This document shows, one piece after another, positions 54,465 to 63,701 of a stretch of DNA of 64,000 nucleotides. How positions within the stretch are numbered: the stretch's first letter is position 1; each line of letters begins with the position of its first letter. Source of the DNA: Neofusicoccum parvum (lineage: Eukaryota; Ascomycota; Dothideomycetes; Botryosphaeriales; Botryosphaeriaceae); NCBI GenBank assembly GCA_020912385.1, contig CP087218.1, positions 806,001-870,000 on the forward strand, in the 5' to 3' direction. The notes below the pieces were generated by a model that saw only the letters and a list, made by a program, of their open reading frames with translations, was not told the origin of the DNA and made no database searches. A program made the position numbers and the translations under genes.

Positions 54465-56253
54465 ATGCAATCGCTTGCTCTCTTCGGCAGCCTGCTGCTG
54501 GGGCTGCTGCCCTCCGCAGCCGATGCCGCCACCGCGTGGCAGCAGCGGAACGTCACCTTTGCGGTCCCCGACACTCCTGTCACGGCATTCGCTTCCACAA
54601 ACTACACCTCCAAGGATGACGCTCTTTCCGTCCTCGCGACCGCCCTCGGCAACGCCACCATTGCCTACCCCGGCGACCTGAAATACGGCTCGACGATTGG
54701 GCGGGTGTGGACCAAGCAGCGCAAGACCTACCCGGACGCCATTGTCTACCCCGAGACGCCGGAGCAGGTCAGCGTGCTCATGCAGTTCTACTCCAGCGTC
54801 CATGCGCTGTGGGGAGACGCCGGCTTTGCCATCATGGGCGGTGGCCATGCCGACTTTGGTGGGGCCCAGTCCCCGAGCGTCATCATCGACCTGGCCAAGC
54901 TCAACTCCACCGACATTGTCACCCACCCTCCCGAGAACTCAACCGAATACGCCATTCTGAAGATCGGCGGCGGCTCTGAGGCTGGCGATGTCTACGACGC
55001 CCTGGACGGCACCGGCTGGGCCTTCCTTGGCCCGCGCGCTGCCTCGATTGGTGTCGGCGGCTTCCTTCTCGGCGGCGGCATTGCCTTCCAGACCAACCGC
55101 TACGGCGTGGCCAACGATAACCTTGTCGGCATTGAAGTCACGCTGATTGACGGCACCATCGTCTACGCCAACCCCTACAACGAGTACAGCGACCTCTTCT
55201 GGACCGCCACTGGCGGCGGCTGGCTGGGCTACGGTGTTGTCACTGCCTTCTACATCCAGGCCTACCCTGACCCGGGCGACGTCTACGTCGGCACCATCGC
55301 GTGGGGCGAGGACCAGGCCGAGTCCGTCTTCAACAAGACCGCCGCGTGGTGGGAGAGCAACACCGACCCCGACGCCTTCCCGGCCCTGCTCTACTACCTG
55401 AAGGACCCCAGCAACATCAACGCGCTTGTCCCCATCAAGGACCGCCAGTGGACCTTCCAGCTGAACGCGCTGTACTTCGGCGGCGACCAGGCCAAGTTCA
55501 ACGAGACCTTCGGCCAGTTCTACGAGGGCGCCAGCACCATCCAGTTCGAGACGTACTCGCTCAAGACGCTGCAGCAGTACCTGCTCACCAACTACCCCTA
55601 CGGCTACAACCGCATCTTCTACGGCAAGAGCCACACCAACTCCACCCCCGAGTTCTACCAGAACACCTGGGACATCTACAAGGAGACCGTGAACGGCATC
55701 CTCGCCCGCGGCGACGATCCCGGCCACACCATCTGGGTCGACGAGTGTAAGTTTTTCACTTTCCGGCTCTCCATTCTACGAATTTCCAATGCTGATTCCA
55801 TGCCAGACGTCCTCCCCGGCTGGAACGGCGCCGGCCCCGCCAGCGACGCCGACACGGCGTGGCCGCACTCGACGAGCGGCCACATCACCCTCACCTCGGC
55901 CGAGTGGAGCAACGACACCACCAACGACTACATCTACGAGCGCGACTCCAAGATGATGTCGTACCTGCGTGACTTCCAGAACGGATTGGACGAGCCGGCC
56001 ATCTACGACTACCCCAACTACATGTAAGTTGCCACCCGTCCCGTCTCGCAGAAGCCTTGGGTTCTCGGATGCTAATCTTTTGTGACACAGTGCTCCGCAC
56101 AGCAAGACGGCGGAGGTCTGGAGCGCCGAGAACTTCCAGAAGCTGTTGGAGATCAAGGAGAAGTATGATCCGCAGTGCCTGTTCAACAGGGGCAGGGTGC
56201 CTGCCACCAAGGCTTGTGTCGCGAAGGGCCTGTCGAACACTTCGCTCGAGTAG
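54465..56253 (+). CDS. Secreted BBE-like FAD-linked oxidoreductase
   Basis: Three exons, 54465-55746, 55807-56023, 56091-56253 (553 residues). A signal peptide (MQSLALFGSLLLGLLPSAADA) precedes a PCMH-type FAD-binding domain: YPDAIVYPETPEQVSVLMQF, then IMGGGHADFGGA with His128 in the position that forms the 8-alpha-histidyl FAD bond. GVGGFLLGGGIAF (about 196-208) and NLVGIEVTLIDG follow. The C-terminal BBE segment is YDPQCLFNRGR. Many Asn-X-Ser/Thr sites fit secretion. In the family a second covalent link comes from a Cys in a GxxCxxxG-like segment; here the equivalent loop reads VGGFLLGG, so mono-covalent FAD is likely. Such oxidases act on sugars or on secondary metabolites. Being divergent from the dehydrogenase suggests a late oxidation step of the adjacent pathway (inference). 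Confidence 0.92.
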
Positions 56254-56557
56254 TTGGGGAGCAGCAAGAGTTCGTCAGCTGGGGTGCGTGGAGGTCTGAC
56301 GAGGCTCTGCCACCTCGGTCGCTGAAACACTGTTGAAAATAATGTGCCAAAACTTCTGTAGTAATGTATTAAATGTATTCCACCAGGCCACTCCTTTCTC
56401 TGAACCACCCCACCACCATCTTCAAAATCCCTAAAATCTCCAACACCTGCTGTTGGCATCTAACAGCTCCAAGGAGGTCCTTGTGCTGGCGAAGATCACA
56501 ATTGCCGTGGTCTTTTGTGAAAGCCTATTTCACCGCCTAAGCAATGATGAAAGAGTC
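56254..56557. other. Short intergenic / possible upstream exon
   Basis: 304 bp after the FAD oxidase stop. An acceptor-like CTAACAG ends at 56462, and the frame of the next gene is open from about 56453, so part of this may be coding or 5' UTR of that gene. Confidence 0.35.
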
Positions 56558-57553
56558 ATGGAGGTTGAGGCTGCTGTTTGCAATGAAGCTCAGAAGCTTG
56601 TGCGCCGTCCTGAGAATAGTCAAGCGCTTACGTCGTCTCGACCTGTTGATTGGTTGAACATCTTGGAAACCGACAAGACCGTGCTACAAGCAGCGAGTGG
56701 CGCCATCTCTGGGGAATCCATCTCTTCTGATGCTTTGAGGGAAATTGGGGTGAAGGCCTATCAGAACGATGATACTTCTCTACAACGGGCTACTCAGTGG
56801 CGAGTCGGCGATCTTTCAGGGCTTGGAGTCGTTGAAGAGTATGAATGGCCACGCAATGGACGACTACAATTGGCATATCTGGAGTTGACTCACAGAAGTC
56901 AGAAGTATTCTAGTAGAGTTCAATCTCTGAACTCTCAATCTCATTTTGGATCGAAAGAGAGGACCTATGGAACATCCAGTACAACGGCTGATTCGAAGGC
57001 TGTCTCCCCCCCAACTACATCTCACCAGACAGAGGCTTCTCAGACGGACCTCCTAAAGATAGACTCAAGCATCTACAACGACGCTAGGAGGAAGCATGAA
57101 ATGAATAAGCCGAAACAGATGCCGAACAAGACGAACGTCAAAACACTTCAGGACCTGAAACCAGACCACAAGACAGAGGGCCGACCTTCAGACCCCGAGC
57201 GTCACTACATGGAAAGCAGGGCTTCTGGGACTGCCTGGCAACTGAATGGGGATATGGGGGCCAGACCGGGGGGTTCAGATGCTATGGGTGGAACATGGTA
57301 TGACATCAAGGCGACAGATGATAGCCAGCAGGTTAATGGTCTTGCCCTCACTGGTAATTTCTTCGGCAAGAACGTTGGATCGCAGCCGCCGGGAATGAAA
57401 CGCGTGGGTGTTGTGGCGCAGCCTTCACAGGACCTAGGCAAGAAGGGTGAGAGGGACAAGCGGGGCGCCGACGCGCACCAAGAAGGACTCCCCGGACGAA
57501 GTCGCGTGACTCCCGGTTCAACTATTCAAAACCTTGGCACTCTAAACCTATAA
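56558..57553 (+). CDS. Protein with two C-terminal HRAM-like amyloid motifs, long variant
   Basis: From the first ATG the frame gives 331 residues; it is also open upstream to about 56453, so an N-terminal exon may be missing. The N-terminal 115 residues (MEVEAAVCNEAQKLVRRPE...) are not recognised. A disordered linker (HQTEASQTD, SSIYNDARRKHEM, KTLQDLKPDHKTEGR) leads into two related segments: SRASGTAWQLNGDMG and, about 18 residues on, TWYDIKATDDSQQVNGLALTGNFF. The linker and both segments match the gene at 59858-60295, so the two are paralogues. The segments fit the two-pseudorepeat layout of HET-s-type prion-forming domains (Asn-Gly corner, Gln ladder, aromatic end). Unlike the paralogue, it continues about 50 residues past the motif with a Lys/Arg/Gly-rich tail, perhaps through loss of a stop. 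Function is inferred from the motif only. Confidence 0.5.
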   Translation: MEVEAAVCNEAQKLVRRPENSQALTSSRPVDWLNILETDKTVLQAASGAISGESISSDALREIGVKAYQNDDTSLQRATQWRVGDLSGLGVVEEYEWPRNGRLQLAYLELTHRSQKYSSRVQSLNSQSHFGSKERTYGTSSTTADSKAVSPPTTSHQTEASQTDLLKIDSSIYNDARRKHEMNKPKQMPNKTNVKTLQDLKPDHKTEGRPSDPERHYMESRASGTAWQLNGDMGARPGGSDAMGGTWYDIKATDDSQQVNGLALTGNFFGKNVGSQPPGMKRVGVVAQPSQDLGKKGERDKRGADAHQEGLPGRSRVTPGSTIQNLGTLNL

Positions 57554-58898
57554 ACTCCCTGGTTCAGACGCTCAACCACTTGGCGGAATGAACTTGTGAA
57601 CACAACTATATCGCGAGTACATTTCTTCGCACGGCTAACAGCGCGTGCTATGTGCGGGCCGGGGTATCGCAGGCAGTTTTCAGGGTTTCCGCATCTAGGG
57701 TTGTTGAGATTTGGTACTTGGTGGGACACTAAATATAAGTCTCACTGAGAGGCTGCTATTTTGGACTCGAGGCATCGTGGGTGGAGGGGAGGGGAGGGGA
57801 GGGGAGGGGAGGGGAGCTTCTTTCTTCTGTGGCTTGATTTGCTTTTTTTTGTTCAGCTTTTTGCATTGTGTAGCCGAGAGGGAAATAAATTCCACTTAAG
57901 TCAACTCCCTGTTCAAACGAGAGGGAGTTGTTGCTGGCCGGTGACGGAAAGGGAAAAACAATGACGTGACTTATCACTGAAGGATTGCGGCACAGTCGTC
58001 GGGCGACACACCCGCCAGTTGTAGCTTCCCGTCGGCATTTGGAACACACTTCAGCCGCATCCTCATGCAATGTGAGCATACACTCTTTGATGGCTGGCTG
58101 AATGTGCGGCGGGTCCCACTACCGATCCCACGTCAATTGCGTTTTCCAGGCGAACCGTCGTCACAAGCAGCATCCTACCCTACCGCAAGGCTGAAGCTAG
58201 CTCATCCGCCCTAAGTTTTCAAAGAAGCCTACTGCAGCCTCCTTTAGTTGTGATTTTGGTTGCCTTCACGGGTCATCTGGGATTATCTTTCCAAAATTAA
58301 GTCTCATGAAAACAGACTCCGGCCCTCCGGACGCTTTACGACTTCTTCCGGTCGAATCGCGGTGGCTCCAAGAGTGAGTGTGCCGCGCACCAGCTGCTAT
58401 GATGGCTTTACTTCTTGGTGTGCTGACAAGACTGTGAAGGTAGTTCCTCAGCCTATAGTAAACGGATTCTTGGTGTGTGGAGGTCCAGGTGAGATTTTAT
58501 ACGGATGGCTTGACCGTCCTTGGTCTTAACTGTTATCTTTAGGATTCAGAATGATGGAAATTTAGGCATTTTCAACGCCAAATGGAGCTTTTTGAGGCAG
58601 TGCGTAAGCTGTATCTCCAGCGTGGGTGGTGGGGGGCCGCGCGATATGGCCGAGACCACCCAGATTAATATGCTTTGCCTATCAGGCTGAAGAGCCTCCA
58701 CACGAAATGGCTTGACGAGGCTGTGCAGAATTACTGGCGGCCTCTGGAAAGCTCACACTGCCGCCGCCACACTGCATGGACCGAAATCGATTTCGCTCTC
58801 CTACATAATCGCCTCCGTGCCCCGGGAACCGGTCGCATTCGGCCTTATCAGCCTTGTCAGAACCATAACCCTTCCTATTGCTCAGTCTAGGTAGCACC
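57554..58898. other. Intergenic with a G-rich microsatellite
   Basis: About 1.3 kb. It holds the (GGGGA)6 tract. A plus-strand frame at 58260-58529 looks somewhat protein-like but has no ATG near its start and no family match. No gene is supported. Confidence 0.4.
57786..57815 (+). repeat. (GGGGA)6 minisatellite, G-quadruplex candidate
   Basis: Six perfect GGGGA units on the plus strand, preceded by an imperfect GGA. Four or more G4 runs with single-base loops could form an intramolecular quadruplex. Confidence 0.85.
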
Positions 58899-59623
58899 AT
58901 GCACACCCCAGAAGAAGATATGGCTGGTGTGGTGCACGATCAGCGGCGACAGTATTCCGCGAATGTAGCTGGTGGCCAGTCGCGGCAACTAAACGGCAAC
59001 AACAACCACGACCAGTAGTAAGACTGAAAAGCTGTTTCTCGAATCAACAGGAGATTTTGACTGATTACCTATGCAGCGGTACCAGCAGACTGCAAATTAG
59101 CCGCATCGACAACTACAACTACCAAGACCACCGGCGAATTTCTATCATGTCCAACGACTCATCCCGCGACCCATCTCCCTACCCCGGCATCAACAGCAAA
59201 CCACGCTCTCCCATCCACCATGACGAAAGCGACCCCCGTCCGTCTCTCGCATCCCGATCATTGTGCCCGCTCGACCACTCCGTGTGCCATCCGCACAGAA
59301 CGTCAACCTGGAATAACGTCAAAGGGTTCTACTGCCGGAACCCTCGCAGCCTCTCCGCCATCATCGGCGTCGTGATCATTCTGATCGTCCTCGCCATCGT
59401 CCTGCCCCTGTACTTTACCGCCGAGTCGAAGTTCAGACGCAGCCTTGCGGAGGCGACGGCAGCGCCAAGGACCTGGGCTCAGCCGACCACGGTCGCGACA
59501 ATCTCGCACTCCGGTCCCACCCTTGAGAGCCGAAATACCCCGCTTTCACACGCTTCGGACCTAGCTGACTCAGAGCGGACTTTGGGAACAAGCGGTTGGG
59601 ATGATGTAGTAGGACAGAGGTAG
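58899..59623 (+). CDS. Single-pass membrane protein with an N-terminal HRAM-like motif
   Basis: Two exons, 58899-59017 and 59077-59623 (221 residues). Exon 1 encodes MHTPEEDMAGVVHDQRRQYS and then ANVAGGQSRQLNGNNNHDQ, a single copy of the motif shared by this locus. It is nearly identical to the one at 63702 (AGGQSRQLNGN). The 59-nt intron has donor GTAAGA, branch-like TTGACTGAT and acceptor TATGCAG, and restores phase. Exon 2 encodes a Ser/Pro-rich stretch, a Cys/His-rich patch (SLCPLDHSVCHPH), NVKGFYCRNPRSL, and one membrane helix (SAIIGVVIILIVLAIVLPLYF) at about 128-148, then a short hydrophilic tail. Alternative reading: exon 1 is a separate 39-residue frame ending at TAG (59016-59018) and the membrane protein starts at 59147. 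The topology would place the motif in the cytosol if the N terminus is inside. Confidence 0.5.
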
Positions 59624-59857
59624 GGATGGGTGGAGGGATCAGTGGATCCATTGTACATATGGCACATGATTGGAGTACCACGGCGTCAGTGATTTCTGAA
59701 AGGTTCTTCTATGTTAGTTAAGACAACTTTGATTGTGGCAGAAAGGTTTGCGGCAGTTTAGACGAAGCTTGTAAAGAGCGTATTGTGGTCAGATTTCAGT
59801 TTAACGACGAGAGAGACAAGCCCGAAATTGCAGGAATAATTCCAACGTCCATCAACT

Positions 59858-60295
59858 TCATTTCGTCGCGTTCTGCACTCCCTGCAGCTGCGATCCCACG
59901 TTCTTGCGGAAGAAATTTCCCGTGTTGTCATCACCATTGATCTGCTGGCCTTCACCATGGGCCTGGTTTTTTTCCCAGTTTCCATTCACGTGTTTTGCAC
60001 CTTTCGGCGTGGGCCCCAAATTTCCATTTAGTTGCTGGGCAGCCTCCTTAACCACATTTCCCTCGTGGTGTCGCTCAGCATTTGCAGCGCCTCTGTCTCC
60101 AGATTGTCCCTCCATCTCTTGGTCTTGTTCCGGGTCCTGAAGCGTTTCGGAGTTTGTCTGTTCTAACAGATGTACTTCGTGCCTCTTCTTGGCGTCGACG
60201 TAGATGGTTGAGCTTGTCGTTGGAGAGCTCGTCTGAGAAGATTCTGTCTGAGAAGGCGCGGCTTGGGAAGCCTCTGTCTGAGTAGTCAGAGTCAT
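59858..60295 (-). CDS. Small disordered protein with two C-terminal HRAM-like amyloid motifs
   Basis: A 145-residue frame with the first ATG at 60295. An intron in the 5' UTR (60350-60307, GTGAGT...GAAG) is likely, because the sequence before it has no ATG. The N-terminal 65 residues are Thr/Ser/Gln-rich, and then SSTIYVDAKKRHEV and ETLQDPEQDQEMEGQ match the paralogue at 56558-57553. The C terminus has motif 1 (NVVKEAAQQLNGNLG) and motif 2 (NWEKNQAHGEGQQINGDDNTGNFF), then FRKNVGSQ and a short end. There is no HeLo or other folded domain, so the protein is essentially a free prion-forming tail with a linker. It lies convergent to the membrane protein gene. If translated, it could seed or dampen amyloid assembly of motif-bearing partners (inference). 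Confidence 0.55.
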   Translation of the reverse strand: MTLTTQTEASQAAPSQTESSQTSSPTTSSTIYVDAKKRHEVHLLEQTNSETLQDPEQDQEMEGQSGDRGAANAERHHEGNVVKEAAQQLNGNLGPTPKGAKHVNGNWEKNQAHGEGQQINGDDNTGNFFRKNVGSQLQGVQNATK

Positions 60296-61657
60296 AGGAG
60301 GCAAGTCTTCAAATTAGCAGTCGCACAATACAAATGAGTCGATTACTCACCCAAAAGAACTTGGCGAGAAATTTTATCAGAAAAGTGAAGCAGTGAGAGG
60401 TTGATGTGTGAGTGAGTGAGTCACATTTCATCCACAGCACGAACGACTCCTATTTATCTTTGGGCAAGCCAGAGAGCCGCGTCGCGGGGCGAACCGAAGC
60501 ATGGTGGCTTTTGGGCTTTCTACACGTTGGCAACCACACCGACGTTCATTCAGAGATAGACTGGGCTTGCATGGCCAAGTGCGTCCAGCCGAGTCTGACT
60601 GCAGTTGTCCAGCTCTGCGCCATCTGACGCGACATGGCGGTTCGACAGCAGCCATACGCCGCCCACCGAGCTGCTGCGTGGGGCGAGTGGCGAGTCTGCT
60701 GTATAGTAGCCTCGAGCTCGTTATGGCGGAAGTCCGTTTGGGCAGTGACACATGCTGGGGTTTTGGGCGCCGCCATGCAAGCCCTTTGTTGATCGACCGA
60801 TGAATTCCTTGCTCTTCGCGGCTCCGACGACCGGCCTTGATGCTTATCACGGGTGGTATATCGCTGTACGGACGCGTAAGGTTGCACAGCATCCTCAGAA
60901 TGGCTGAGGGGTGGTGATAATGGCAGGGCAAAAGAGGGGCCGTGGCCTTTCTGGAAGGCTGTGGGAGTATCGTGCGGGGCACCAGCGACGACGATGTGAG
61001 ACGGAGTTGCAGAAGCACATGGAGCGCGCGAAGAAAGAGGCTCTGCTGCACGAATCAGACAGCGAACGCCGTCCGTGCGCTACAGTGGGCACACGTCTCT
61101 TACCGCCTGACCCCCACTCCGCCTTCATGCCTGGCGCCTGCCTCGCCCCAGGCAGCCTCCAGTCGTTGCCTGAATTTCCGTGGTCCAATCAGATTCCGCA
61201 GCACCATGCATCTTTCCCAGCTCATGCACCTGCAGAAGTTCTGCAGAGGCTCATGTCGTACAGATTTATCAGCGACAATGGCACCGCCAATCAAAACCGC
61301 GTCGTATCTGCAAGACGCTTGGTGAGCTGTACAAAGAAAACGCGGCTACACCGACGACGCATCGTTGCCGCCGGTCAAGTCTCGCTGCATGGTCACTAAG
61401 GCCTGATAGCGCTCTTGTGCGTGCGATTGAGTGAGTACGTGTACCTCCTACGCAAGAACATGCAGTCAATGCATTGCCGAGCGGCAAGCACATATGCAAC
61501 TGATGTACAACTCTCCACCAGGCTGTTCGAACATGAGATGATACGTATGCTGGTACAATGGAGGGTCTGAGAGTTGCCACTCACCTCCGGCCCCTCCCCC
61601 GGCACACTCCTTGAGAACATGTTTCTTGCTGCCTTTTAGCCGCGCATACACAAGGCT
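60296..61657. other. Intergenic between divergent HRAM-motif genes
   Basis: About 1.4 kb separating the starts of the minus-strand tail protein and the plus-strand SesA-like protein. It includes the 5' UTR intron of the former. Long frames on both strands are Arg/Ser/Pro-rich and unsupported. Confidence 0.45.
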
Positions 61658-62691
61658 ATGTCCGGTCTCGAAGTCGTGGGGGCTATCGCTAGCGTTGCCC
61701 AGCTGGGTGAATCCGCGGCAAGGCTGATCATCTGTCTCCGAAATCTAGAGAAAAACATTGACCTCTCAGCCAAGCGCTTCCGAGAGCATCAACAACAGAT
61801 CAAGGAACTTCGCCAGATCGTGGAGTACATCACCGAAACAAACAGTCTCCAATCCTACGCCCTGCTCGCACCGATCAAAGCACTTCTCGAAACCGCCGAG
61901 GCCCTCCAAGAGGCGTTGGTCAAAGATTTCGTAGACGATCCATCAAACCCTTCAAAGAAGTGGAGGAACCGAGTCAAAGGACTCCAGGTTTCGAAAGCAG
62001 AGGACACCATATCGAAAGGTTTTGACGAATTGGAGCGCCACAAAAGCACCCTCACCCTCTGCGTCTTGGGCAATCTCGGCGGCTTGATTGAGCGAATTGA
62101 CTCAAGGCTGGAGAGCGGCATTCCGGACCTCCAATACCAGGTGGAAAAGATCGAGAGAAGCCTCCGAACCTACTCTGGTATCACAAACGAGAGCCGAAGA
62201 ATTAGGGACGGTCTCACCGGAACCACCATGCCACGCGCCGGAAGAGATCATGGCGTCGGTCAGGAGAGCAAAGAGGTACGAAAAGCCACAAAGTGACACC
62301 ACAGACCCGTCGCTGATCCAAATGATAGCTTGCAATCATAGGCGCACGCGCTATTGATGATGGAGATGACGACTCCACGCTCGTAGCTTTGAGTCCGCAC
62401 TCAACAGACCTGCAAGCCCTGGACGCCGAACAGCTCTCGATCGCCCAAGCCAACGAAGGAATAACGCAGAATCAGGACTCAAATGCCTCAGCCGAGACGC
62501 GCATATACAAAAATAACGCAGCTTTTGAAGAATCTTCCCAGCTAAACGGTACTATCGGATCGCCCATGCCAGGAGAGCGTCGTATTGCTTACTCGCACTG
62601 GAACAACAACAAATCAGGGGACCAGAGCAGACAAATCAACGGAGATATCCTCGACGCAAACTTTGCTTCACTTTTCTTCGTGAGGGGATGA
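61658..62691 (+). CDS. SesA/HeLo-like domain protein with C-terminal two-repeat HRAM amyloid motif
   Basis: Modelled as 61658-62258 joined to 62342-62691 (316 residues). The N terminus MSGLEVVGAIASVAQLGESA opens an all-helical domain of about 185 residues (KRFREHQQQIKELRQIVEYI, ALLETAEALQEALV, SKAEDTISKGFDELERHKST). This is the form of the fungal SesA/HeLo-like N-terminal domain of NLR and STAND proteins and of membrane-acting cell-death effectors. A short acidic linker precedes motif 1 (KNNAAFEESSQLNGTIG, about 257-273) and motif 2 (WNNNKSGDQSRQINGDILDANF, about 287-308). The ending SLFFVRG is aromatic, as in HET-s-type prion-forming domains. The domain order equals that of HET-S and HELLP executioners. 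The donor is uncertain: GTCAGG at 62259 is the best phase-restoring choice, while the stronger-looking GTACGA at 62276 does not keep the frame. Confidence 0.7.
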
Positions 62692-63701
62692 GTTCTCAAG
62701 AGGCGGCGTCTTCATACGGTCAACGATTTATGATCATGCATCGGTAGTGTTGTGCACAAACACAAGGAGCACGGCGTAGTCTTCCTTACTTCCGGATTTG
62801 TACTTGTATATCTACGCAGCCATTTGTACTTCGTATCAAGCTGTTGCTCGCAACATAGGAAAGCTTCCACTAAAGAGCAGTGTTGTGTTCTTGAACTTTT
62901 GTTCGTGGCGTCATCTCCAGCAGACGTTACAGGCACAGCCCTCCCACGCTACCAGAGCTCCGTTCGATGATATCACGTCCCCACCGCTGCCTTCCGACTA
63001 AGGGGAAATACGAACAAGATACCAGCCCCCTGTGGCTATGTAGAGGTGGCAAGGTATTGTGGCGCGTTGAGTGTGCCTTGCAGACTGAAGTGCGGTGTGG
63101 CAACGCGCTGGGAAGACCCCTGCGCCGCGCGGCTCATATTGGCCTCTGTCTGCCCCATCACCTTTTGAATTTGGGACGTGGCACACATACATACATAGGC
63201 TACCTCTTCACCCACTGAATAGCCTTATGGGAGAGTTTGATGGCTTCTAGTGTGCCGAAAAATCGAGTAAGCGCCAACAGTCGCCATCTCGTTCCTTACA
63301 TCTTGTTCCTGGCAAAAGCGGATACTGTCGTTGTTCCTGCTGGTACCTACGGATGTCAAGCTCCGCCTCATCTGTTGCTTCCCTTCAAGTCCCCAGCCCG
63401 TCGTGACTGTTGGTCACTAGCTACAGAAGGGGATTCGTGACAAGCTAAAAGCTTATGTCTGTGGTGACTATGTCGTATCAGGTGGTCTATTAGCACGGGA
63501 AGCTGTCGCGGCTGTGTAATAGTAGCGCGATCCTTCGTCTCTCATGTCAACATACCTTACTGCTGTCAAGGCATTCAGGCCACCGGCCTGCCATATGGCC
63601 CTTTGCCCCCCCTCCCCCCCCTTTAAATACGTTCCATGTGCTCGACCACTCGTATCCAGTACAACCTGCATCACTCCCTTGCGAGGTAACGCCAAATACC
63701 G
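62692..63701. other. Intergenic
   Basis: About 1 kb between two plus-strand HRAM-motif genes. The right end has a C-rich tract (63606-63625) followed by TTTAAATA near 63622, a reasonable TATA element about 75 bp upstream of the next ATG. No gene seen. Confidence 0.5.

Noticed and set aside
58260..58529. Plus-strand frame of 89 codons between two amyloid-motif genes
   Set aside because: Starts at a non-ATG codon, has no motif copy and no splice links; considered as a possible relic but not supportable.
60428..61051. 207-codon minus-strand frame upstream of the tail-only protein
   Set aside because: Arg/Ser/Pro-rich, overlaps the expected promoter, and no splice path joins it to the motif frame.
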